From contig JAJEJB010000037.1 of NCBI GenBank assembly GCA_022828135.1, forward strand, positions 1 to 52,059: DNA of 52,059 nucleotides, in the 5' to 3' direction. The position numbers and the translations under genes were made by a program. Below are positions 1 to 6,992 of this stretch, in pieces (within the stretch, counting starts at the first letter, position 1; each line of letters opens with the position of its first letter). Source of the stretch: Acidimicrobiia bacterium. GTDB lineage: Bacteria; Actinomycetota; Acidimicrobiia; Acidimicrobiales; Aldehydirespiratoraceae. The notes under the pieces were generated by a model. It searched no databases and was not told the DNA's origin. It saw only the letters and a list, made by a program, of their open reading frames with translations.

Positions 1-60
1 AGCGCATCCACCACCCTCGGCTCCAAAGCAAGCATGCTGAAACCACCTCCACCTCGTCGT

Positions 61-108
61 TGTCGTTGGATGGACACCCGAGAGTTCACTCGGGCCAACA
101 CAACGACA
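61..108. repeat. Nested inverted repeat upstream of ftsZ
   Basis: The outer arms TGTCGTTG (61-68) and CAACGACA (101-108) are perfect complements. They enclose a second perfect hairpin, CCCGAG (77-82) and CTCGGG (89-94), with a 6-base loop. It could be the terminator of the preceding gene or a leader structure for ftsZ. I cannot assign any of positions 1-140 to a gene with confidence; an upstream reading frame may end near position 40. Confidence 0.5.
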
Positions 109-139
109 GGTGGATGGCCACACCTATTTGCGCGCGCTC

Positions 140-181
140 TAAGATGAAGTGAAGGTTCAATACAGGGAGATTGACGCAGCG
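140..181 (+). promoter_or_regulatory. Possible ftsZ -10 element and ribosome binding site
   Basis: TAAGAT at 140-145 resembles a -10 hexamer, but no convincing -35 is visible. AGGGAGA at 164-170 lies 11 bases before the ATG at 182. It supports that start over the GTG at 149, which would add 11 residues not typical of FtsZ. Confidence 0.4.
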
Positions 182-1306
182 ATGGCCGATCCTCACAACT
201 ACCTCGCCGTCATTAGGGTGATAGGAGTCGGCGGCGGCGGAGTCAATGCCGTCAACCGCATGATCGACGCCGGCCTCCGGGGCGTCGAGTTCATCGCGGC
301 CAACACCGACGCGCAGGCCCTTGCCATGAGCGACGCCGACGTCAGGATCGACCTCGGCAAGAACCTGACGAGAGGTCTGGGCGCGGGCAGCAATCCCGAG
401 GTGGGCAAGCAGGCAGCCGAAGAGCACATCGACGAGATCCGCGAGTCCCTCAACGGATCGGACATGGTGTTCATCACCGTGGGCAAGGGTGGCGGAACCG
501 GCACCGGCGCAGCGCCGGTGGTGGCCGAGGTGGCCAAGAGCTCCGGCGCGCTCACCATCGGAGTAGTGACGCGGCCGTTCAGCTTCGAGGGAGCCCGGCG
601 ATCGGTGCAGGCCGACGAAGGCATCCAGCGTCTCAAGGAGAAGGTCGACACGCTGATCGTCATCCCCAACGACCGACTGATCGCGATCGCCGACGAGAAG
701 ACCTCGATGCTCAACGCCTTCCGGATGGCCGACGAGGTTCTGATGCAGGGCGTGGGAGGGATCACCAACCTCATCACCACCCCCGGGCTCATCAACACGG
801 ACTTCGCCGACGTGCGGACCGTGCTGACCGAGGCCGGCAGCGCGCTGATGGGCATGGGAGCCGCCAGCGGCGAGGGACGGGCCGTCGCGGCGGCACGCGC
901 CGCCATCTCCAGCCCGCTGCTCGAATCTTCGATCGACCGGTCGCAGGGAGTGCTGCTCAATATCTCGGGCGCGTCGAGCCTCGGCCTGATGGAAGTGAAC
1001 GAAGCAGCCGAGGTGGTGCAATCGGTCGCGCACCAGGACGCCAACATCATCTTCGGAACGGTGATCGACGACGCTCTCGGGGACGAGGTCAGGGTCACCG
1101 TGATAGCCGCCGGTTTCGAGAGCGACCGGCAGAGCTACGGAGGCAGCGCCGCCCAGCGTCGCTCCAGGCGAGAGGACCGTCCGGGAATGCGAGCCGGCTC
1201 GGGGGAGGGGATGCAGATCGCTGATGTCTTCGCGACCAGCGACTCGCACACCCCGGTCGGCGTCGACCTCAACGACGAGTTCGATGTTCCCGACTTCCTG
1301 AGATGA
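182..1306 (+). CDS. ftsZ: Cell division protein FtsZ
   Basis: Tubulin-like GTPase that polymerises into the cytokinetic ring. From the ATG at 182 the protein has 374 residues, a normal length for a compact actinobacterial FtsZ. The N-terminal glycine loop GVGGGG is present, the GTP-binding tubulin signature GGGTGTG is at about 103-109, and the T7 synergy loop reads NTDFADVR. The tail ends in DVPDFLR, the conserved C-terminal peptide bound by membrane tethers. SepF, encoded 1.5 kb downstream, is the likely tether, since no ftsA is seen. The linker between the core and the tail is short and rich in Arg and Ser. A GTG at 149 in the same frame is an alternative start but lacks a ribosome binding site. 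Confidence 0.98.
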   Translation: MADPHNYLAVIRVIGVGGGGVNAVNRMIDAGLRGVEFIAANTDAQALAMSDADVRIDLGKNLTRGLGAGSNPEVGKQAAEEHIDEIRESLNGSDMVFITVGKGGGTGTGAAPVVAEVAKSSGALTIGVVTRPFSFEGARRSVQADEGIQRLKEKVDTLIVIPNDRLIAIADEKTSMLNAFRMADEVLMQGVGGITNLITTPGLINTDFADVRTVLTEAGSALMGMGAASGEGRAVAAARAAISSPLLESSIDRSQGVLLNISGASSLGLMEVNEAAEVVQSVAHQDANIIFGTVIDDALGDEVRVTVIAAGFESDRQSYGGSAAQRRSRREDRPGMRAGSGEGMQIADVFATSDSHTPVGVDLNDEFDVPDFLR

Positions 1307-1351
1307 GCTCAACCCCGGAGCCAGCCATCAAGTGACAGCCGCGGGCGTGAA

Positions 1352-2062
1352 GTGATCGAGCGGCTGGTCCCGGCGGGCGAGGGTCTGGTCGCCAGGATCC
1401 GCTGCTCCCGGAGATCGGACGGCGACTTTCGCTGCGACCTCAACGGAGACTTGAGCCCGGACCGTCACGGCCGACTCGAGCGCAGGCGCCAAGCTCTGAT
1501 GGAAGGGCAATGGACGTGGCTCAGGCAGGTTCACGGCGCCGAGGTCGTGGCCGTGACCGAGCCGGGCGGCGGGGCGGGATCCGTGGCCGACGGGGCAGTG
1601 ACCGAGGTGCCTGCGGCTGTCCTCGCGCTGCACACGGCCGATTGCGCGCCCGTCGTGTTGGTGGGCAACGGCGCGGTGGGGGTAGCCCACGCAGGCTGGC
1701 GGGGCATCGTGGCCGGTGTCCTCGGAGAAGTGGTCCGGGTCATGCGCAGCCTGCCGGCACGTTCGGGCGGAACCGGTCTCCGAGCGGTCGTGGGCCCGTC
1801 GATCAGACCTTCGGCGTATGAGTTCGGCCCGGCGGAACTGGCCGCAGTGGCCGGCGCGGCCCGCCGTGACGTCGGCAGTCTCACGTCCTGGGGCACGCCC
1901 GCCCTCGATCTCGTCGCGGCGGTGCGGGGCGTGCTGGGAACGGCCGGAGTGAGCGATGTGGAGGACCTCGGATTCGACACGGCCCACGAGTCCTTCTTCT
2001 CCCACCGGGTTCGAGGCGAGCTCGCCCGGCAAGCGACCACCGTCCGACTGGAGCACGCATGA
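1352..2062 (+). CDS. pgeF: PgeF/YfiH-type multicopper-like purine nucleoside phosphorylase (peptidoglycan editing factor)
   Basis: Member of the YfiH/YlmD/DUF152 family, which includes zinc enzymes acting on purine nucleosides and a factor linked to peptidoglycan fidelity. It has 236 residues from the GTG at 1352. The metal ligands expected for the family are visible: His61 in QVHGA, Cys98 in TADCAP and His113 in AHAGWRG. The later GPSI...YEFG motif is also present, with Ser where many homologues have Cys or Ala. The gene follows ftsZ by 45 bases, and its TGA overlaps the ATG of the next gene (ATGA), so the two are probably translationally coupled. This order is conserved in Gram-positive division clusters. 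The exact substrate cannot be read from the sequence. Confidence 0.93.
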   Translation: MIERLVPAGEGLVARIRCSRRSDGDFRCDLNGDLSPDRHGRLERRRQALMEGQWTWLRQVHGAEVVAVTEPGGGAGSVADGAVTEVPAAVLALHTADCAPVVLVGNGAVGVAHAGWRGIVAGVLGEVVRVMRSLPARSGGTGLRAVVGPSIRPSAYEFGPAELAAVAGAARRDVGSLTSWGTPALDLVAAVRGVLGTAGVSDVEDLGFDTAHESFFSHRVRGELARQATTVRLEHA

Positions 2063-2742
2063 GCGCCCCGCCACCGATCGCGGCCGCAATCGGTGAGCGC
2101 TACGAGGCTCTCAGAGCGCGTATCGACAGTGCGGGCACCCACGACGTCACCGTGATCGCGGTCACGAAGGCGCTCGGCTCATGGGCAATCGACGCCGCGT
2201 CAGCATGCGGGATCGGCGACATCGGCGAGAACTACGCCCAGGAGTGCGTGGCCAAGCTGGCCGAGGTGACCGCGGCGCCCAAGCCCCGGGTCCACTTCGT
2301 CGGCCGGGTCCAACGCAACAAGGTCAAGATGCTGGCCGGCTGCGTCGACGTCTGGCAGACGCTCGACCGGCCCGAACTGGCGCGCGAGATCGGCCGCCGC
2401 GCCCCGGGCGCGGACGTCATGATCCAGGTGAACATCTCCGGCGAGGAGACCAAGGGGGGCTGCCCACTCGGCGAGACCGAGCAACTGGCCTCGATAGCCG
2501 CCGACGCCGGGCTGAGCTTGTTGGGATTGATGGGCATCGGCCCCCTCGGGCCGCCCGAAGCGGCTCGGAGCGACTTCAGGGCGCTGCGAAGGATGGTCGA
2601 CTCCCTGGGCCTCGCCCACTGCTCGATGGGCATGACCGACGATCTCGAGGTTGCCGTGGCCGAGGGCGCGACGATGGTGCGAATCGGGAGAAGCCTCTTC
2701 GGCGAACGTCCCCGCCGCGGCATTCAAGGCGTGCCACAATGA
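2059..2742 (+). CDS. yggS: YggS-family pyridoxal phosphate homeostasis protein
   Basis: Single-domain PLP-binding protein (PLPBP/YggS) that buffers vitamin B6 and affects amino-acid pools; it has no established catalytic activity. It has 227 residues. The PLP lysine is Lys37 in IAVTK, followed by IGENYAQE and the FVGRVQRNK segment (FIGHLQxNK in many homologues). Near the C-terminus the SMGMTDDLEVAVAEGATMVRIG phosphate-binding region is clear. The ATG overlaps the pgeF stop. sepF follows after about 60 bases, matching the ylmE-ylmF (yggS-sepF) order of other Gram-positive bacteria. Confidence 0.95.
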   Translation: MSAPPPIAAAIGERYEALRARIDSAGTHDVTVIAVTKALGSWAIDAASACGIGDIGENYAQECVAKLAEVTAAPKPRVHFVGRVQRNKVKMLAGCVDVWQTLDRPELAREIGRRAPGADVMIQVNISGEETKGGCPLGETEQLASIAADAGLSLLGLMGIGPLGPPEAARSDFRALRRMVDSLGLAHCSMGMTDDLEVAVAEGATMVRIGRSLFGERPRRGIQGVPQ

Positions 2743-2780
2743 CACCCACGAACACCGAATCGATGACGGGCGCGACGCGC

Positions 2781-2798
2781 TACAGTCTGCTCAAGGAG
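2781..2798 (+). promoter_or_regulatory. sepF -10-like element and ribosome binding site
   Basis: TACAGT (2781-2786) fits a TANNNT -10 element. AAGGAG (2793-2798) is a strong ribosome binding site 5 bases before the ATG at 2804. It decides against the longer frame that begins inside yggS. The -35 region is not evident. Confidence 0.5.
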
Positions 2799-2803
2799 CG
2801 ACG

Positions 2804-3355
2804 ATGTCGATGCTGAAGAAGGCGATGATCTACCTCGGGCTCGGGCCCGACGAGCACTACGAGAGCTACGAAGACCCGATCCGCTCGTCCCAACCCTCGG
2901 CTGCGGTGCCGGGCCGCTATCCGGCCGGAGCCGAGGCAGTCGCGAGGCCGGGAGTGTCGGTGGCCTCGGGGCCGGCCCCGGACAGCGCCGTGATGGGCCG
3001 GACCGTCCGACCCGTCAACCTGGCATCGGCCGAGGACGGGGGGCAGATGGACGACGCCGACAACTCGGTTCGAGTCGTGCACTCGATGCCCTCCAAAGCG
3101 ATGAAGCCCCACGCCGTCTCTCCCGACGCGTTCAACGACGCTCAGGAGATCGGGGACCGGTTCAAGTCGGGCCAGCCCGTGATCGTGAACCTTCAAGCGG
3201 TCGACCGGGACCTGCGCCGGCGCCTGGTGGACTTCTCCAGCGGCCTCTGTTACGCCATGGGCGGCAAGATGGACCGTGTCGCCGACCAGGTGTACCTGCT
3301 CACCCCTGCCGAGGTGGAGGTGTCACGGGGTGCCGCCCGCCGCAAGCGCAGCTAG
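2804..3355 (+). CDS. sepF: Cell division protein SepF
   Basis: Membrane-binding partner of FtsZ that anchors and bundles the Z-ring in bacteria lacking FtsA. The 183-residue protein starts with a short amphipathic segment (MSMLKKAMIYLGL) that would bind membrane. A disordered Pro/Ala/Gly-rich linker of about 75 residues follows, then the SepF fold from about 95 to 175. Recognisable motifs are FNDAQEIGDRF, PVIVNLQ, RRLVDF, SGLCYAMGG and VYLLTP. It pairs functionally with the FtsZ tail encoded upstream. The tail after the fold is basic (AARRKRS). An in-frame start at 2651 was set aside because it lies within yggS and lacks a ribosome binding site. Confidence 0.97.
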   Translation: MSMLKKAMIYLGLGPDEHYESYEDPIRSSQPSAAVPGRYPAGAEAVARPGVSVASGPAPDSAVMGRTVRPVNLASAEDGGQMDDADNSVRVVHSMPSKAMKPHAVSPDAFNDAQEIGDRFKSGQPVIVNLQAVDRDLRRRLVDFSSGLCYAMGGKMDRVADQVYLLTPAEVEVSRGAARRKRS

Positions 3356-3367
3356 CCGAGCCCCCCA

Positions 3368-3405
3368 GGGCCCGAGCGGCCCGTGAGCGAAGCGAACAGG
3401 AGCGG
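3368..3405 (+). repeat. Dispersed intergenic repeat, copy A
   Basis: A 38-base unit beginning GGGCCCGAGCGGCCCGTGAG and continuing with GCGAAGC and GCGG blocks. Related copies occur at 3699, 13771, 33218, 38886 and 44880. It fills the gap between sepF and yggT, and an inverted copy lies just after yggT. Confidence 0.9.
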
Positions 3406-3412
3406 CGAATAG

Positions 3413-3682
3413 GTGCTCTGGATCCTCTGCCTGCTTCTGCAGATCTATGCGCTCGCGATCTTCGGCCGCGTTCTGCTGAGCTGGTTCCCGCTCAACCCTC
3501 ATGGCGCGATGGCTACCATGGCCGGCTTCCTCTACACGGTGACCGACCCGGTCATGAAGCCGGTGCGCCGCATGCTGCCCTCGGCGCGGTTCGGGGGCCT
3601 GGCGCTCGACTTCTCGCCGGTGATCGTGATCTTCGGGATCTTCTTTCTCCAGAGGATGCTCAGAGCGTTCGGAATCTGCTGA
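3413..3682 (+). CDS. yggT: YggT-family membrane protein
   Basis: Small integral membrane protein of 89 residues from the GTG at 3413, with two hydrophobic segments at about 2-24 and 62-86. The signature between them is FPLNPHG...FLYTVTDPVMKPVRRMLP, typical of YggT/YlmG proteins. In other Gram-positive bacteria ylmG sits between sepF (ylmF) and divIVA, as here. A role in envelope or division-site organisation is inferred from that conserved context; the biochemical function is unknown. The gene is bracketed by two copies of the dispersed repeat in inverted orientation, and its start lies 7 bases after the first copy, which leaves little room for a conventional ribosome binding site. Confidence 0.9.
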   Translation: MLWILCLLLQIYALAIFGRVLLSWFPLNPHGAMATMAGFLYTVTDPVMKPVRRMLPSARFGGLALDFSPVIVIFGIFFLQRMLRAFGIC

Positions 3683-3699
3683 GAATCCACCGAGGATTC
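3683..3699 (+). terminator. Short hairpin after yggT
   Basis: GAATCC (3683-3688) and GGATTC (3694-3699) are perfect complements separated by 5 bases. The hairpin starts immediately after the yggT stop and abuts repeat copy B. No U-rich tail follows, so termination is uncertain. Confidence 0.4.
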
Positions 3700-3736
3700 C
3701 GCTCCTGTTCGCTGCGCTCACGGGTCGCTCGGGCCC
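3699..3736 (-). repeat. Dispersed intergenic repeat, copy B
   Basis: A 38-base inverted copy of the unit at 3368-3405, differing from it at two positions. It lies between yggT and divIVA. Copies A and B are complementary, so an RNA spanning both could pair around yggT. Confidence 0.9.
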
Positions 3737-3781
3737 TGGGCATCCACCAACCGAGAGGGTGCCCGTGGCATCATCGCCCGC

Positions 3782-5110
3782 ATGAACGCACTCAGCGACC
3801 TCGCCGCCGAGGTCAAGTTTCGCGAGCGGATGCGCGGCTACGACTACGAAGAGGTGGACAACTACGTCAAGACGGTCAGCCGCGTGGCCGCTCAGGCCAG
3901 AGACCGGATCGCCGAACTCGAGCATCGCCTGGCCCAGTTCGAGTCCCAGGACGGCAACGATGAGGGGGCCACGGAGATCCGCGAGACGCTGCTGCGTACG
4001 CTCGTCCTGGCGCAGCGCACCGCCGACTCGGCCGTCTCGGAAGCACGATCCGAAGCGCAGTCGATAACCGATTCCGCCAAAGAGCGCGCCGCCAAGACCG
4101 TCTCCGAAGCCGAGGCGGCGGCTAACGAGCGCCTGCGATCCGCGGAGGAGCGCGCCGCCCGGATGCTGTCGGAGTCCGAGGAGAACGGCCAGATCATCGT
4201 CGCCGAGGCGAAACGGACGGCAGCGACCGAACTGGCCTCCGAACGGGAACAGGCCCAGGAGGAGCTACGGGATCTGGAGACGACCAGGGGAGACCTGGAG
4301 TCGGTCGTGGCCGAGATCCAGGCCAGGCTCGACAACGAGCGGGACACGCTCCGCGGCCTCGCGGCATCGTTCCAGTCCTTCGTTGAGAAGTTCGAGCCGC
4401 TCACCGAGGTCGACGTGTCCGCGGACGAGCCCGACGCAGGCGAGAGCGCAGCCGCACCGGACACCGACGGAGCCCTCACCGAAGCGGCCGGGGAAGCAGA
4501 CAGCGCCGACGGTGACGCAGCCGGGGGCAGCGAAGCCGCCGAGGATGGGGCCGTCCCGCCGGAGGCTGCCGACGACGATCCAGCCGTAGAGGCCGGTGCC
4601 GGTCCTGGTGTCGCGACCGATCCCGAACCACCCGGAGGGCCCGCCCTCGAGTTCCTGCCGGCGGAGGATGAGACCGCTCAAGAGCCCGGAGACGCCCTAG
4701 AGGATGTCCCGACCCTGGACGCCGTAGACGCCGGCAGCGTGCCCGAGGTGCCAGTGGTCGAGTGGGACGAGGAGGACGGAGAAGTCGGGCACGACCCACC
4801 AGACGACCGCGAGGCACCAGAGAAGGACCACGCGGCGCCCGATGTGGTCCGCCTGCAGTCCTCGTCCGGCGGCAACGGAGCCTCCCACCGGGAACGGGAC
4901 GACGCCCACAACGGCGACGAGGCCGCCTCGGCCGGACCGGCGACCATGCCCTTCGGAGTTGACAGCCCGGAACTCTTCGACATGGATGCCGAGGAGGACG
5001 ACGAGTTCATCGAACAGCTGCGACAGGTCGTCAGCAGCGATGCGACGCTGCCTGACAGGGACGCCGCCATGGCTGCGTTCTTCGACCACGACGAGGGGAC
5101 CGGGCCCTAG
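3782..5110 (+). CDS. divIVA: DivIVA-family polar scaffold with long acidic tail
   Basis: The 442-residue protein starts with the DivIVA lipid-binding module: LAAEVKFRERMRGYDYEEVDNYV matches the family's F-x-RGYD-x-x-EVD-x-F/Y signature. A long coiled coil rich in Ala, Glu and Arg runs from about 35 to 205 (AEAAANERL, ERAARMLSESEE). The rest, about 210-442, is low-complexity, acidic and Pro-rich, with a short conserved-looking acidic end (FIEQLRQVV...AAMAAFFDHDEG). DivIVA/Wag31 proteins recruit cell-wall synthesis to poles or septa. The tail is much longer than in typical family members and may bind partners; this is inference. The next gene begins 19 bases downstream. Confidence 0.9.
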   Translation: MNALSDLAAEVKFRERMRGYDYEEVDNYVKTVSRVAAQARDRIAELEHRLAQFESQDGNDEGATEIRETLLRTLVLAQRTADSAVSEARSEAQSITDSAKERAAKTVSEAEAAANERLRSAEERAARMLSESEENGQIIVAEAKRTAATELASEREQAQEELRDLETTRGDLESVVAEIQARLDNERDTLRGLAASFQSFVEKFEPLTEVDVSADEPDAGESAAAPDTDGALTEAAGEADSADGDAAGGSEAAEDGAVPPEAADDDPAVEAGAGPGVATDPEPPGGPALEFLPAEDETAQEPGDALEDVPTLDAVDAGSVPEVPVVEWDEEDGEVGHDPPDDREAPEKDHAAPDVVRLQSSSGGNGASHRERDDAHNGDEAASAGPATMPFGVDSPELFDMDAEEDDEFIEQLRQVVSSDATLPDRDAAMAAFFDHDEGTGP

Positions 5111-5129
5111 CGGCCCGACCCGCAGCGAC

Positions 5130-5564
5130 ATGGCCAAGTCCAAGAGCACGAAGTCAGCCGGGTCCGGCTCCAAGAAGGCGGCCGAGCCGCGCTTCAACCA
5201 GAAGTTCCTGGACGAGATGCGCCGCAAGCTGCTCAAGGAGCGGGCCAAGTACCTGCACTCGGCCGAGGAGTACCAGGCTGAAGCAGAGTCGCTGCTGGCG
5301 ACGCGCGAGCCCGGCGACGTGCAGTTCGACGAGGAGGGGGGCGAGGGCACCACTGTCGCGGTCGAGCGCGAGCGCGACCTCGCCCTGTCGAGTCAAGCCC
5401 GCCACACCGTGAGCCAGATCGACGCCGCCCTGGAGCGCATCGAGAACGGCACCTACGGCTACTGCATCACATCGGGTGCGCCGATTCCAATCGCCCGCCT
5501 CCGGGCCATCCCCTGGGCCGCCGAGCGCGTTGAGGTTAAGGCGGGCGGCCTCGGTCGCCGCTAG
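5130..5564 (+). CDS. TraR/DksA-family protein with degenerate zinc finger
   Basis: DksA/TraR-like protein of 144 residues from the ATG at 5130. A Lys/Ser-rich head precedes an alpha-helical hairpin (FLDEMRRKLLKERAKYL ... TVSQIDAALERIENGTYG), and then the finger region YCITSGAPIPIARLRAIPW. Canonical members have four cysteines in two CxxC pairs; here only one remains, and the C-terminal pair is replaced by AERVEVKAGG. Zinc binding is therefore unlikely although the fold may persist. DksA-type proteins act in the secondary channel of RNA polymerase; whether this one does is unknown. It sits between divIVA and lspA in a tight same-strand run. A longer frame from 4842 overlaps divIVA and was rejected. 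Confidence 0.82.
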   Translation: MAKSKSTKSAGSGSKKAAEPRFNQKFLDEMRRKLLKERAKYLHSAEEYQAEAESLLATREPGDVQFDEEGGEGTTVAVERERDLALSSQARHTVSQIDAALERIENGTYGYCITSGAPIPIARLRAIPWAAERVEVKAGGLGRR

Positions 5565-5577
5565 AGCGCCCGGACCC

Positions 5578-6060
5578 GTGACCACGAGCACGGGCCCGAC
5601 CCACCGGCATGTCATCAGAGCGGTGGTGGCGGCCGCGTTGGTGGTCGGAGCCGATCAACTCACCAAGTGGTGGGCTCTGCAGGCCCTGGACGACGACCGT
5701 GTCATCAATCTGGTGTGGACGTTGCGACTGCGCCTCGTCTTCAACACCGGGGCGGCCTTCAGCAGCTTCCAGGGACTGGGGCCGTTGCTCGGCATCGCCG
5801 CGGTGGCGGTCGCGGCGGTACTGCTGTTCAACCGGAGGCTGGTAGCCGACCGGTGGTCGGCCACCGCAGCCGGCTGCATCGCCGGGGGAGCGCTCGGCAA
5901 CCTCTCCGACCGGCTCTTCCGGTCAAGCGACGGGTTTCTGAAGGGCGCGGTGGTCGACTTCATAGACGTCCAATGGTGGCCGGTGTGGAACGTGGCCGAC
6001 ATGGGGGTCGTGCTCGGCGGTGTGGCGCTGGTCTGGCATGCGTACCGGCGAGCGAGATGA
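5578..6060 (+). CDS. lspA: Lipoprotein signal peptidase (signal peptidase II)
   Basis: Aspartyl protease in the membrane that cleaves the signal peptide of diacylglyceryl-modified prolipoproteins. From the GTG at 5578 the protein is 160 residues with four hydrophobic segments. Catalytic aspartates are Asp111 in GNLSDR and Asp141 in NVADMG, and the conserved VVDFIDV motif and N-terminal ADQLTKWW are present. The longer frame from 5476 would overlap the preceding gene by about 90 bases and add an uncharged Pro/Arg-rich head unlike the family. The TGA overlaps the rluD ATG. A client lipoprotein (BMP type) is encoded at the end of the window. Confidence 0.96.
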   Translation: MTTSTGPTHRHVIRAVVAAALVVGADQLTKWWALQALDDDRVINLVWTLRLRLVFNTGAAFSSFQGLGPLLGIAAVAVAAVLLFNRRLVADRWSATAAGCIAGGALGNLSDRLFRSSDGFLKGAVVDFIDVQWWPVWNVADMGVVLGGVALVWHAYRRAR

Positions 6061-6992
6061 CCCCTGAGGGGGAAGTCGTCGGAGCCGCTCTCGACGGCCT
6101 CAGGCTCGACCGGGCGGTGGCGCTGGTGGCCGACGTGAGTCGCTCAGCGGCGGCCAGGTTGGTGGCCGAGGGAGGAGTGCGCCTCGACGGAGCCGTCACC
6201 ACCTCCGGCGCACGGCGCGTCGCGGCCGGCGAGGCGCTGGCGGTGGACATCCAATTGCGGGACGATCCTGTCCCGCTACCTGATGCCGAGGTGGACTTCA
6301 CGCCGGTCTTCGAGGATCCCCACGTGATCGTGGTGGACAAGCCCGCCGGTCTGGTCGTGCATCCCGGCGCGGGGCACGACCGGGGCACCCTCGTCAACGG
6401 ACTGCTGGCTCGCTATCCCGAGATCGCGGAGGTCGGCGACCCCTACCGGCCCGGGATCGTGCACCGGCTCGATCGAGGCACGTCCGGGCTCCTGGTGGTG
6501 GCCCGCACCGACCGGGCCCACCGGTCTCTGGTCGAGCAGATGCGACGCCATGATCCCGAGCGTCTCTACTCTGCGCTGGTCAGGGGTCACCCTCAAGCCT
6601 CTGCAGGGGTTGTCGATGCGCCCGTGGGCCGGTCGAGCCGCAACCCGATGCGCATGACGGTGACCGACCGGGGCCGCCCGGCCCGGACCCATTACGAGGT
6701 TGAGCAGCGCTACGTCGAACCGGCGCAGGTCTGCTTGCTCACCTGCCGGCTGGAGACCGGTCGCACTCACCAGGTCAGGGTCCATCTCCAGGCCATCGGC
6801 CATCATGTGGTTGGCGATCCGACCTATGGCGCCGGGCGCGGGGACGACATTCTCGGCCTGTCGCGGCCGTTCCTGCACGCCCGTTCCCTGTCGTTCAGCC
6901 ATCCCGTCGGCGGGCACACGGTGCGGGCGGAGTCGCCCCTTCCCCCCGAACTGGCCGACTTGCTCCAATCCCTCAGCTCGCTCGGCGATTAA
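6057..6992 (+). CDS. rluD: RluA/RluD-family 23S rRNA pseudouridine synthase
   Basis: The 311-residue protein has an S4 RNA-binding domain at about 12-70 (LDRAVALVADVSRSAAARLV) and the pseudouridine synthase domain after residue 85. The catalytic aspartate is Asp139 in the family signature HRLDRGTSG, and VVDKPAGLVVHPG marks the domain start. RluD-type enzymes modify helix 69 of 23S rRNA; this target is assumed from the S4-plus-catalytic architecture and the conserved lspA-rluD pairing. The start overlaps the lspA stop (ATGA). Its TAA shares three bases with the stop of the convergent channel gene, so the two transcripts must run into each other. Confidence 0.95.
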   Translation: MTPEGEVVGAALDGLRLDRAVALVADVSRSAAARLVAEGGVRLDGAVTTSGARRVAAGEALAVDIQLRDDPVPLPDAEVDFTPVFEDPHVIVVDKPAGLVVHPGAGHDRGTLVNGLLARYPEIAEVGDPYRPGIVHRLDRGTSGLLVVARTDRAHRSLVEQMRRHDPERLYSALVRGHPQASAGVVDAPVGRSSRNPMRMTVTDRGRPARTHYEVEQRYVEPAQVCLLTCRLETGRTHQVRVHLQAIGHHVVGDPTYGAGRGDDILGLSRPFLHARSLSFSHPVGGHTVRAESPLPPELADLLQSLSSLGD

